This document shows, piece by piece, positions 15,254-23,701 of a stretch of 24,866 nucleotides of DNA. Location of the stretch: positions 1 to 24,866 of the forward strand of contig CAZPHH010000075.1 of NCBI GenBank assembly GCA_964586145.1, written 5' to 3'. Under the pieces are notes generated by a model, which made no database searches, was not told the DNA's origin, and saw nothing but the letters and a program-made list of their open reading frames with translations. How positions within the stretch are numbered: the stretch's first letter is position 1; the number at the start of each line of letters is the position of its first letter. The translations under genes were made by a program, and so were the position numbers. The DNA comes from JAFGJQ01 sp964586145 (GTDB taxonomy: Bacteria; Planctomycetota; Phycisphaerae; UBA1845).

Positions 15254-18200
15254 TCAATCCGGCGGGGTGGTCGAGCATTCAAGGTCGCCCGCCGGCTCGC
15301 CGGCGGCCGTCATCAAACGGGCCGCGAACCGCCACGGCCCCGACGGGTTGTGCAGCTTGACGACCAGCAGGTTCCATCCCTTGCGGAACGGCAACCCTTC
15401 CATCCGATCGGTATCCAGCACGAGTTCCCGCACAAAATCAAACCGGCCAATGACCGCGCCGTTCAGGAACGCCTTCAACCCTCCGTCCGCCGCGCCGAGC
15501 AGGGCGATCATGTCCGGTGCGTCGAGCAGCACGGACCGATCTTGCGGAGAATAGACCCACGTGGCCGCGTATGCCACGCGGTCGCGCTGCGGCAATTCGC
15601 CCAGCGCACGCTCCAGGTCCACTTCTGCGAAGGCGGATGATACCCGCCGCCACGCCAGATCGCCTGTCTTTTTTTCCGGCTCAGGCCGCATCGCCGCCTC
15701 ATCCACAAGAGCATGGTCCAGCGGGCACCCCGCCTGACCGGCGAACGGCCCCAGCACCAGCCATTGCGTGATGTAGCCGTCCGCGTTCATCGCGCGCGGC
15801 TCGCGCGGAGTCAACGGACTGACACGTTCCTGTCGGGCTGCGCCCATCACGTCCATCCAGCGCGATAGAATACGCCGGGCCCGCGGCCGAAAAATGCCCC
15901 GCGCCTCTCGCAGCCGAAGCTGACTGATCAGAATCCGACCCGGTCCGCGCGGAATCTCCACCACTACCGCGCGCGATCCGCCAAACGCCTCCAGCCGGCG
16001 GTACATCATGGCCACCTTGTGCTGTTCCGCGGCCGTCTGGTAGCCCTCCCACCGCGTGGCCACCGTCCGGACGAGCACGCGGCCGGTATTCGGCACATCC
16101 AAGGAGTGCCGCACGATCGGCTGGGCATCGTCGCGGAGTACCCAACACAAGTCGTAGTTGTTCAACCCGGCGGCAAACGGTGATTCGCGGTCCCCCCAGG
16201 CAACATTGAAGCACACGTCCTCGCGCAGCCCCAGTTGCAGACCCAGCCGGTGCGACCAGGCGGTCACCGTCTCCGGGGCCAGTCCATCCAGCAGCAGCGT
16301 GCCGCCTTCCGCCAGCAGCGCCTCAACGGCCTTGGCCGATGACCGCGGATCGCTCAATGCCGCCATCGATCCGCCGTCGCAGATGACCACGCCTGCGCTC
16401 TGGGCCGCAACCAGGCCAACGTCGGCAAACAGGGGATCGGCCGCGAATTCCGCTTCACCCACGCAAACCACCGACGTCGCGGTGGGTGTCGGCAGTGGAT
16501 CGTTTAGCAGTCTCCGCAGGACAATTGCCGCCGCGGGCGTGTCGCCACATCGCTCGATCAGCGGCATCCCCGTCAGCACCACGTGGCCCGCGCCGACCGG
16601 AATAACCACCAGGGGCGAGCACGAAAGGCCCTCCGCACAATCACCGACGTCCAGCGGGGCTAACGCCGGCCCGGTGCTTGGACGTTGAAACACCGCGGTT
16701 GCCACTTCGCCGTCCGGCCCCCACTCGCGGAAAAGGTCGTCCGTCAGGCTGGCCAGCAGGCCGGTCGCCTCGTCGCGCAGATACGCGTGATCGACGCTCC
16801 GGCGAATGGGACTCAGCCCCTGCGTTGCATCGTCCGTTACCCCATCCGCGCACACCACGAGCCGCCCGCCCTGGCGCAGCCACGCATCCACCCCGGGCTG
16901 CTCCAGCCAATCCCGCAGCGTCCGGTTGCTCGCACCGCCGGCCAGAACCACCGTGGCCGTCGGACCCGACTGGATGGCTTCCGCAAGCCCGTCGCCACGC
17001 AGCCGTTGCAGGCCGAACGCCTCCGGCGCGTCCGCGTTGCCGAGTATCCACGCCTTTCGCTTGCCCCCGGCTGTTCGTTGCTCGCGTGGGTGTACGTGGA
17101 GCACCCACGACTCCGCGTGGAGCACGGCGCCGTCCGCCGAAGACCGCATGACCAGCTCGGCCGTCGCGGCCACCGCATCCGTGACATCGGGCAGTGGCGA
17201 GGCAAACGCGACCTGCTCCGACCCATACCCGGCCAGATTCGAACGGATCGTTGTCTCCGCAAGCGTTCGGCTGCCCTGCACGACGCGAAACGTCGTGACA
17301 ACGCCCACCGGCTCCACCGTGTCGTTCCACAATTCTGCGGCCGGCGTGATCGTGTCCCCGCCGAACGCCTGCCGAGGGCGCCGGGCCAGGAAGAATCGTC
17401 GCCGCCGGTAGCACACGGCCAGCGGGGCGTAGGCCTGGTTCTCTCGCCAGGCGGGCTCCTGGTCCGTGTAGCCGTAGTTGAACGGCAACGCCCGCGGCCC
17501 AATCCGCCGGATCGGGGCCCCGTCCTCCACCGCGTCTTCCGGGACGTTCTCCACCGCCCGCACGGGGATCGGTTCAAGGCAGTACCAGTTGATGTTCCAC
17601 GGCGTGATGCTGGCCGCACCGAGACTGCGCAACCGCAGGAACATGTCCGCCGCGTCCTCACCCACAAAGCGCAACCTCGTGAGGTAGTTCGCGTACACCG
17701 CATCGTTGCCCAGCGGGCTCACCCACTCCGGGCCGCCGTGGTAAAGAGAGGAGAACTCATGCACAACCAGGGGTTTGTCACGCTTCCACGATCGATCCCA
17801 ATGGCGCGGCGTCCCATAATGGCCGGCATGAAGCGGCGCTTTGCCGCCCACATCACAATCGTTTTCGTCGAAGCTGGCAAAGCGCGTGGGGTCCAGCGCG
17901 CGAGCTTCGTCCGCCAGTGACAGCAGGCCCTCGAAGATCGCCTCGCCGCCCTTCCAGACCGTCTCGTTGCACAGGCTCCAGAAGATGACCGACGGATGGT
18001 TGCGGTCCCGCCGCACGAGCCGCCGAACATGGTCGCGCGCGTTCTCCCAGAACCGCGCGTGACCCGTCCCCAACGTGCCCGCCGAGCCATATACCGCCGA
18101 CTCGTCGATGAGCATCATGCCCATTTCATCCGCCACGTCGAAGTAGCAGGGGGGGTAGGGCATCGCGTGCGTACGAATGGCCGTCATGCCGGTTCGACGA

Positions 18201-19213
18201 GCCAGCTCGTACCATGTGCGGGCATAAGCCGGGTTTTGCTGGGCCGGTCCCATGTAATGCCATGAATCGCCGAACAGCCGGATCGGCTGGCCGTTCAGCC
18301 GGAAGCCCGTGCCGTCGATCCAGAACTCCCGGAACCCGAACCGAACCGCCCGCGCATGCAGTACAAGCCCGTTGATCCCCAGCTCGGCCCGAACGTGATA
18401 CAGCTTCGGACTCTCCGGCGACCACCACTCCAGGTCCGGCCCATCCGCGGTGAATCGCACCTGCTGCTCGGAACCATCCGCCGTTCGCACCGGCCGGCGG
18501 CCCAGGTCCAGCACGACGCGGTCGCCATCCAGCACCGCCAGCCGCACCTCGACATCCAGAGGCTCCCGCGTGGGGGACACGGTGACATTCACTGTCAGTC
18601 GGTTCTGCCGCACGGACGGCTGAACGAAGACATCCTCCACGCTCGGGGTCGGCAGGTACTCCACGCATACCGGCTGCCAGATACCTCGCATGTGCCAGCC
18701 GACCCACGACCCGCACGGCTGGAGCCAGAGTCCGTCGCGCTTGGGCGGCGGGCCGACGAAAACGGCCAGCTCGTTCTCTTTGCCGATCGCCAGGGTCTCG
18801 GAAACGTCGAACGCGAAGGGCAGGAACGAATCGTGGTTGCTGCCCAGGAAAACACCGTTGAGCCAGACCTCGCCGGCGCCCGCCACGGCATCAAAGCGCA
18901 ACCGAACGCGCGGCTGTTCCAGTCCCGGTGGCCGGACGGCGGGAAACCGCAGGCGATACCACGCGGCCTCCGCCTGTCGCCAATGCGGCGGATGCCCGTA
19001 GTGGTCGTACGCGCCCCAGTCACCGCCGATGGCGTCCGGCAGGGTGTTCCAGTACCCCGGCACCCGGATGCGCTCGCGCTCGTACCCGCTTGCGGGCACG
19101 GCCCGAGCCTCGCCGTCCCGGACGGCCGCTGCCTCGGGCTCCGGGCGGAACTCCCAGAGCCCGTCCAGCACCTCGCGCAGATCGCCCTCGGTCCACATGC
19201 TGCGATTGCTCAT
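15254..19213 (-). CDS. Very long glycoside hydrolase family 2 enzyme with C-terminal extra domains
   Basis: The product is 1319 residues from ATG 19211-19213, which overlaps the upstream stop as ATGA. The GH2 order is clear: sugar-binding jelly roll (~15-200; VRLRFDAVAGAGEVWLNGVFLG), Ig-like domain (~200-300), then a TIM barrel (~300-590). The acid/base is E417 in NHPSVIFWSLCNET and the nucleophile E486 in VVHEFSS. The family includes beta-galactosidases, glucuronidases and mannosidases; the substrate cannot be assigned. After an Ig-like stretch, ~715-1140 holds two similar alpha/beta segments (VVLAGGASNRTLRDWL...GGRLVV and VVICDGGSMAALSD...GGTLLL) resembling a GATase-like fold. The end (~1145-1319) is a beta module (WLVLGPF, DGGLKAFLNGAVIG, KGWNLLVVKL) that looks carbohydrate-binding. 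No signal peptide is visible. Confidence 0.92.
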   Translation of the reverse strand: MSNRSMWTEGDLREVLDGLWEFRPEPEAAAVRDGEARAVPASGYERERIRVPGYWNTLPDAIGGDWGAYDHYGHPPHWRQAEAAWYRLRFPAVRPPGLEQPRVRLRFDAVAGAGEVWLNGVFLGSNHDSFLPFAFDVSETLAIGKENELAVFVGPPPKRDGLWLQPCGSWVGWHMRGIWQPVCVEYLPTPSVEDVFVQPSVRQNRLTVNVTVSPTREPLDVEVRLAVLDGDRVVLDLGRRPVRTADGSEQQVRFTADGPDLEWWSPESPKLYHVRAELGINGLVLHARAVRFGFREFWIDGTGFRLNGQPIRLFGDSWHYMGPAQQNPAYARTWYELARRTGMTAIRTHAMPYPPCYFDVADEMGMMLIDESAVYGSAGTLGTGHARFWENARDHVRRLVRRDRNHPSVIFWSLCNETVWKGGEAIFEGLLSLADEARALDPTRFASFDENDCDVGGKAPLHAGHYGTPRHWDRSWKRDKPLVVHEFSSLYHGGPEWVSPLGNDAVYANYLTRLRFVGEDAADMFLRLRSLGAASITPWNINWYCLEPIPVRAVENVPEDAVEDGAPIRRIGPRALPFNYGYTDQEPAWRENQAYAPLAVCYRRRRFFLARRPRQAFGGDTITPAAELWNDTVEPVGVVTTFRVVQGSRTLAETTIRSNLAGYGSEQVAFASPLPDVTDAVAATAELVMRSSADGAVLHAESWVLHVHPREQRTAGGKRKAWILGNADAPEAFGLQRLRGDGLAEAIQSGPTATVVLAGGASNRTLRDWLEQPGVDAWLRQGGRLVVCADGVTDDATQGLSPIRRSVDHAYLRDEATGLLASLTDDLFREWGPDGEVATAVFQRPSTGPALAPLDVGDCAEGLSCSPLVVIPVGAGHVVLTGMPLIERCGDTPAAAIVLRRLLNDPLPTPTATSVVCVGEAEFAADPLFADVGLVAAQSAGVVICDGGSMAALSDPRSSAKAVEALLAEGGTLLLDGLAPETVTAWSHRLGLQLGLREDVCFNVAWGDRESPFAAGLNNYDLCWVLRDDAQPIVRHSLDVPNTGRVLVRTVATRWEGYQTAAEQHKVAMMYRRLEAFGGSRAVVVEIPRGPGRILISQLRLREARGIFRPRARRILSRWMDVMGAARQERVSPLTPREPRAMNADGYITQWLVLGPFAGQAGCPLDHALVDEAAMRPEPEKKTGDLAWRRVSSAFAEVDLERALGELPQRDRVAYAATWVYSPQDRSVLLDAPDMIALLGAADGGLKAFLNGAVIGRFDFVRELVLDTDRMEGLPFRKGWNLLVVKLHNPSGPWRFAARLMTAAGEPAGDLECSTTPPD

Positions 19214-21723
19214 TGCAGCCACAACCACGCAAAGTCCGCCGGACGCTTGCCATGCCCGATGCCCGGTGTCAGCTCCTGCCATCCCGCCCGGCCGGCGCCG
19301 TCGTTGTCATTCACGAGCAGCGAGAAGCCCACGACCGTTCCTGGCTCCAGCTTCGTGGTCGACACCAGCAGGTCGGCTGGAATCAGCAGCTCGTACACCA
19401 CCACTCCCTGCTCCTGATGCGGCCGCACGACCGCTTTGAGCTTCGCGGAAAGGGCATCCTCGGGCCAGCCCGGCGGGCAGTGCCCCAGGTAGCACCACAC
19501 CGGACCGTCCGGGTTGTAGCCGAGCTCGATTTCGATGTCGTTGTTGTCGAACGGCTGGTCCGGTCGAGCGTCGCTGCCCATGTCCAGGGCCACCTGCACG
19601 GAGTCGTAATTCCAGACGGTCCGGTCGCGCGGGAAGACGAGCACGTCATCCTTCACTTCCAGTGCGACCCATAAGCCCTGCTCGTTCCAGGCGAGCCAGC
19701 CGCGAACGGTCAGATCCTCCGGACCCGGCGGCTGCGGCGAGCTCGTGTACGCCCAGGTCATCATGTCCGGTCGGATGGTCGGTGGCCGGGCCTGCCATTC
19801 ATCCAGCTTGCCGTCGAGTTGAACGTCATCCGGCGCCTTCGGGCAGGGCAGCAGTCGTCGTTGGGAGCCCACCGTCAGCTCGATTCCTTCGGCGCGGACA
19901 ACGGCCTCGATCGGCAGCGACCGGCCGCCCTGGAACGCTTCGGGCTTCAAGGGCAGCTCCACCGTGCGTGACGAACCGGGCTCCAGGGAAACGTCCACCG
20001 GCTCGCCGGTCGGCTCACCGCCCAGCTTCAGCGAAGCCGATGCCTTCGTTGGCTCGATCCCGTGGTACTCCATGACCAGGGGCAGACGCGGCGCGTCGGC
20101 TGAAAGGTGGCGGACGGGACCGAAGAAGACCTTGAGCGGTGACGCCACCTCGATCCACCGCCAGCCGGCGGCGAAGACCCGGCCTTCGCCGTCAAGAAGC
20201 TCCCACGAAACGTCGTGCGGCCCGATTTCCGCCCGCGACGTGTCCAACGGCAGTGCCACAGACTGCGTGCCGTTGGCCGGCAGAGAGAACTCGACGCGTG
20301 TTGCCTTCTCGCCCGGCGGCTTCGGAATCGACAGCACAAAATCCGTTGACTCCGGCCGTGGGTTGGACACGTCCACCGTCACCGTGGCATTCGCCGCCCG
20401 CGGTACCACGTCGCGCAGGGGATCGCTCCACCGGACGTATTGCGCCCGCCGAATGGCCGGCCCCGGATTGAGCACGTAGACCGGATCGGACGAAATCGGC
20501 AGGCTGTATCGTCCGCTTTCTTCCCGATGGGCCTTCCAGTCGCCGTCAAGCTGCTGGACCAAGGCGACGGGTGTGTCCAGTGCCAAATTCGCCGGCACCG
20601 GCTCACTGCCCCAGTCGCGCCAGAGCACCAGCACCGATTCCCGCGGGTTCTCGAAGAGAAATCCCCAGACGCCGGCGGCCGGACGCACGATTCCGGCGAA
20701 ACGCTTGTCGCCGAGCCGTTCGCACAGGGTGCGATATGCCGCATAGGAGGGCTTCACGGGGTAGTTCATGTGCGTCAGGCCGCGGTAGATGCTGCGGTCC
20801 GGGTGGTTCGGGTCGTCCGTTCCGTCGGCCAGGGCAAGCTGAAACGTCTTCTGCAGTCCCATCGCCAGCAGCCCGACGGAGTACCGCACGATGCGCGACG
20901 CCTGGTCGTGCTCGCTGAGTCCGACCGGCCCGGTGTAGAAGCCGGTCTCGGTGTGCCAGATGGGTTTGTCCGCGTCGCCGTGCTTCTTCATGACCTCCCG
21001 CATGGCCTGGAGGGCAGGCCATTCGACGAGCATGTCGGACTCCTGCCCGTAGTTGTGGTAGGACAGCACGTCCATGTAGTCCTTCGCCCCGTGGGTGTAC
21101 ATGCCTTCGAGAAACCGCAGGTCCGGGCCGGCCATCGCCCCGCCTACGATCACGCAGTTGGGGTCGGCCTTCTTGGCGTTCTCGTACGCGGTCTTCAACA
21201 GCTTCGTGTAGAGTTCCGGGTCCGGCCTCGGCTCCCAGAACGGCTGGATGTTCGGCTCGTTCCAGATTTCCCACGCGCCGACCCGGCCCTTGTACCGGCG
21301 TACCATTTCGTACACGTACCGGCCGAATGCCGCCCGATCCTCGTCCGTCTGCGGCGAGACCCCCTTCGACCACGCCGATCCGTAGCAGAGAATCGCAAAG
21401 ACGTTCACGCCGGCCCGCTCATACGCGTCGACGGCCCGATCGAACCCGTCCCAGACAAACTCGCCCGGCCGCGGCTCGCACTGAGACCACCAGAAATCCT
21501 GCCGGGCCCAGGTGGCCCCGGTGCCGGCCCACACGTTGAGAAACGCTTCACCTTCTTCCCAGAGGTTCGGTCGTTCCTCCGCCAGCCAATGCGAGTACGT
21601 CGGCCCGTGGATGCCGAAGGGCGTATCCGGCAGTCGTTGCGCGGCCGCGACCCCGTTGTCCGGTCCCGCCAGCGCGAGACAGAGTCCGAGAAGCGTTGCC
21701 GTACGGATGCGATGACACGTCAT
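19210..21723 (-). CDS. Secreted clan GH-A glycoside hydrolase (GH39-like) with CBM9-like domain
   Basis: The product is 837 residues. The start ATG 21721-21723 is preceded by a strong AGGAGG. A signal peptide is seen (TATLLGLCLALAG, cleavage near AAAQ, residue ~29). The catalytic barrel (~30-375) has the acid/base E156 in AWEIWNEPN and the nucleophile E259 in IWHTETGF, the clan GH-A pattern. VSYHNYG-like strands and overall layout are closest to GH39-type enzymes (xylosidases, iduronidases), but exact family and substrate are unknown. Residues ~376-620 are beta-sandwich. The last ~210 residues start DVQLDGKLDEW and include WVALEVKDD and YDSVQVALD, typical of a CBM9/DOMON-type carbohydrate-binding domain. 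It is the first gene of the minus-strand operon and its stop overlaps the GH2 start (ATGA). Confidence 0.9.
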   Translation of the reverse strand: MTCHRIRTATLLGLCLALAGPDNGVAAAQRLPDTPFGIHGPTYSHWLAEERPNLWEEGEAFLNVWAGTGATWARQDFWWSQCEPRPGEFVWDGFDRAVDAYERAGVNVFAILCYGSAWSKGVSPQTDEDRAAFGRYVYEMVRRYKGRVGAWEIWNEPNIQPFWEPRPDPELYTKLLKTAYENAKKADPNCVIVGGAMAGPDLRFLEGMYTHGAKDYMDVLSYHNYGQESDMLVEWPALQAMREVMKKHGDADKPIWHTETGFYTGPVGLSEHDQASRIVRYSVGLLAMGLQKTFQLALADGTDDPNHPDRSIYRGLTHMNYPVKPSYAAYRTLCERLGDKRFAGIVRPAAGVWGFLFENPRESVLVLWRDWGSEPVPANLALDTPVALVQQLDGDWKAHREESGRYSLPISSDPVYVLNPGPAIRRAQYVRWSDPLRDVVPRAANATVTVDVSNPRPESTDFVLSIPKPPGEKATRVEFSLPANGTQSVALPLDTSRAEIGPHDVSWELLDGEGRVFAAGWRWIEVASPLKVFFGPVRHLSADAPRLPLVMEYHGIEPTKASASLKLGGEPTGEPVDVSLEPGSSRTVELPLKPEAFQGGRSLPIEAVVRAEGIELTVGSQRRLLPCPKAPDDVQLDGKLDEWQARPPTIRPDMMTWAYTSSPQPPGPEDLTVRGWLAWNEQGLWVALEVKDDVLVFPRDRTVWNYDSVQVALDMGSDARPDQPFDNNDIEIELGYNPDGPVWCYLGHCPPGWPEDALSAKLKAVVRPHQEQGVVVYELLIPADLLVSTTKLEPGTVVGFSLLVNDNDGAGRAGWQELTPGIGHGKRPADFAWLWLQ

Positions 21724-21822
21724 GGGTTGCCTCCTGTAGTCATGGGCTGCAGCGGCCGGCCACCGATTCGGGCTGCGAGCATAGGGGTAAACGCAGGGCC
21801 AAACAAGACCGCAGACCCACGC

Positions 21823-21842
21823 CGGTCTGACCGAAAACGGTC
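21823..21842. promoter_or_regulatory. Candidate operator: alternating CGGTC / GACCG / CGGTC
   Basis: CGGTC (21823-21827), GACCG (21829-21833) and CGGTC (21838-21842) make two overlapping inverted repeats sharing the middle half-site, with one- and four-base spacers. It lies roughly in the middle of the 250-bp region between the divergent glycosidase genes, 106 bases from one ATG and 132 from the other. A shared regulator binding here could control both directions. No regulator gene is adjacent. Confidence 0.4.
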
Positions 21843-21903
21843 ACGCGATGGTCTTTGCACGTCGTTTTGCGCGTTCTGCTTTCCCCACCCGTTCTCCATC
21901 CGG

Positions 21904-21909
21904 TATACT
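21904..21909 (+). promoter_or_regulatory. Possible -10 box for the dockerin glycosidase gene
   Basis: TATACT matches the sigma-70 -10 consensus at five of six positions, 65 bases before the ATG at 21974. The matching -35 region (TTCCCC at 21881-21886, 17-base spacer) is poor, which fits an activated promoter or a chance match. A CCGGG/CCCGG pair in the leader could form a small hairpin. Confidence 0.35.
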
Positions 21910-21973
21910 GAGTTGTCAGTGTTCCGGGACCCGGTGCCCGGACCCGAGGGTACGCACGAGAGGACGAAGGAAG

Positions 21974-23674
21974 ATGAACACCACGCGAGGATGGGCGCTT
22001 TTGTTGCTGACCATCGGCCTGGCCGGAGCCGCCACCCTTCCGGTCCGGGGTGCGGACTCGCCCTGGCTGTACGGCATTCACTGGTACGGCGAACCGAGCG
22101 GAAGCATCGTGGAGGCAATGACGGGGAACAAGGGCATCTGGTGCCTGGAGACCGTGCAGACCAACAGCGACTTCTGGTGGGGCGCCCAGTGGCAGCGCGA
22201 CAACCGGTTCCTGACCATGGTGAGCCGGGGCCATACGATCATCGTGCGGATCGAGCGCAACTGGGGTGAAACCGTGCCGTATTCGGGGAACCTCGCGCAG
22301 TATCTCGTGGACGTGCAGGCTGCCGCCCAGTCGCTCGCCGATGTCTGCCATATCTGGCAGATCGGCAACGAGATGAACCTGTACGGCGAATGGGGCGGGA
22401 ATGAACTGACGGCTGCCAACTACGTCACCATGTTCAAGCAGATTCGAGCGGCCATCAAGGCGGTCCCCAGCCCGCTGGGCGAGCAGATCGTGCTGCTGGG
22501 TCCGGTCTCCCCGGGCGGCGTGATATCGGGTGTCCGGCACACGGACGGCAACGTGTACCTCGCCCAGATGTGCGACCTGCTCACCCCGGACGACGTGGAC
22601 GGCTTCGCGATCCACTCGTACGCGGCGCCGTGGAACAGCGTTCCCGTCTCGCGCATGGAGTTTCAGGGCGGATACGTCAGTCAGCTTGCGATCATCGACG
22701 ACAAGGGATTCGTCAACAAGCCGGTCCACATCACGGAATGGAACCGCCGCGTGGAGAACACCGGATCACCCTATACGGACGAGGCCGCCAGCGCCCAGTT
22801 CCTGCACGGCGCCTTCGCGGACCTGCATGCCTGGAACCAGACTCCCGGCGCGCACCCCATCAGCAGCGCGTGCTGGTTCATCTACCAGGACGACCCCGGC
22901 TGGCTGCAATACTCCATCGAGTCGCTGCATTCCATCGGCCCAAGCGGACACAACTACGACCTGTACGACGCCTTTCAGTACGCCTGCGCCCAGAACTACC
23001 CGACGGCCACTCCCTCCGGCTCGGCGGTGACGCGCATGTACGCGGGGACCCCGACGGGCGTCAACGTCGCCCGAACGGCCACGGCATACGCCGACTCGAT
23101 GTATAACGCCGCCAATGCTCCTTCGAAGGCGATTGACGGAATTGTGGCCGCCGACAGCAAGTGGACCAGTACCGCATCGTCGGCGACGCACTGGCTGCGG
23201 CTGGATCTCGGCGCGGAATACCCCCTGTCCGGCATGATCGTGCGACACGCCGGTGCGGGCGGTGAGCCCGCGTACTATAACACCGAGTTGTTCCAGCTTC
23301 AGACCGCGCCCGCCTCCGCGGGCCCCTGGTCCATCGACGCGTCCGTCTACAACAACAGCCAGGAAAGCGTCACCGCTCGACGGTACTACGTGCCCGCGTT
23401 CACGCGGCACGTGCGCCTTTACATTACCGACCCGGGGATTGACAATTACGCCCGGATCCCGGAGTTCGAGGTGTACGCGGCGCTGTTGGGCGATCTGGAC
23501 GAAGACGGCGACGTGGACGTGGCGGACTACGCACGATTCCAGGCGTGTTTCGGCGGCACGGACGTGGCGCGGCGCGAGCCGGAGTGCTTCGCCGCTCACT
23601 TCGATGCAGACGACGACGTGGACGAGTCGGACGCCGTGGGCTTTGTCAACGCCCTCACGGGCCCGAACCCCTGA
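21974..23674 (+). CDS. Secreted glycosidase-like protein with F5/8C module and dockerin-like repeats
   Basis: ATG 21974 is chosen because a signal peptide (WALLLLTIGLAGAATLPVRGA) starts right after it and a purine-rich GAAGGAA site precedes it; the frame is open further upstream but without protein-like content. The product is 566 residues. Residues ~28-355 look like a TIM-barrel hydrolase, with E133 in WQIGNEMN and E255 in VHITEWNRR as candidate acid/base and nucleophile; I cannot assign a GH family. Residues ~361-504 resemble an F5/8 type C (CBM32-like) module (NVARTATAYADS, WLRLDLGAEYPLSGMIVRHAG, RHVRLYITD). The C-terminus has two dockerin type I-like loops: D507-x-D509-x-D511-G...D518 is good, while the second (around 542-553) is degenerate. 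Such tails are common in Planctomycetota secreted proteins. Confidence 0.88.
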   Translation: MNTTRGWALLLLTIGLAGAATLPVRGADSPWLYGIHWYGEPSGSIVEAMTGNKGIWCLETVQTNSDFWWGAQWQRDNRFLTMVSRGHTIIVRIERNWGETVPYSGNLAQYLVDVQAAAQSLADVCHIWQIGNEMNLYGEWGGNELTAANYVTMFKQIRAAIKAVPSPLGEQIVLLGPVSPGGVISGVRHTDGNVYLAQMCDLLTPDDVDGFAIHSYAAPWNSVPVSRMEFQGGYVSQLAIIDDKGFVNKPVHITEWNRRVENTGSPYTDEAASAQFLHGAFADLHAWNQTPGAHPISSACWFIYQDDPGWLQYSIESLHSIGPSGHNYDLYDAFQYACAQNYPTATPSGSAVTRMYAGTPTGVNVARTATAYADSMYNAANAPSKAIDGIVAADSKWTSTASSATHWLRLDLGAEYPLSGMIVRHAGAGGEPAYYNTELFQLQTAPASAGPWSIDASVYNNSQESVTARRYYVPAFTRHVRLYITDPGIDNYARIPEFEVYAALLGDLDEDGDVDVADYARFQACFGGTDVARREPECFAAHFDADDDVDESDAVGFVNALTGPNP

Positions 23675-23701
23675 GTACCGCAGACGCTCCGCAGGAAACG
23701 C

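Noticed and set aside
15211..15282. TTG start for the acyltransferase
   Set aside because: It overlaps the GH2 stop region and adds a non-conserved basic leader; ATG 15210 fits the family start.
21848..21973. Upstream extension of the dockerin glycosidase
   Set aside because: It would bury the signal peptide 42 residues inside the protein and cover the likely promoter.
20440..22269. 609-codon plus-strand open frame
   Set aside because: It is antisense to the secreted GH39-like gene and crosses the divergent promoter region.
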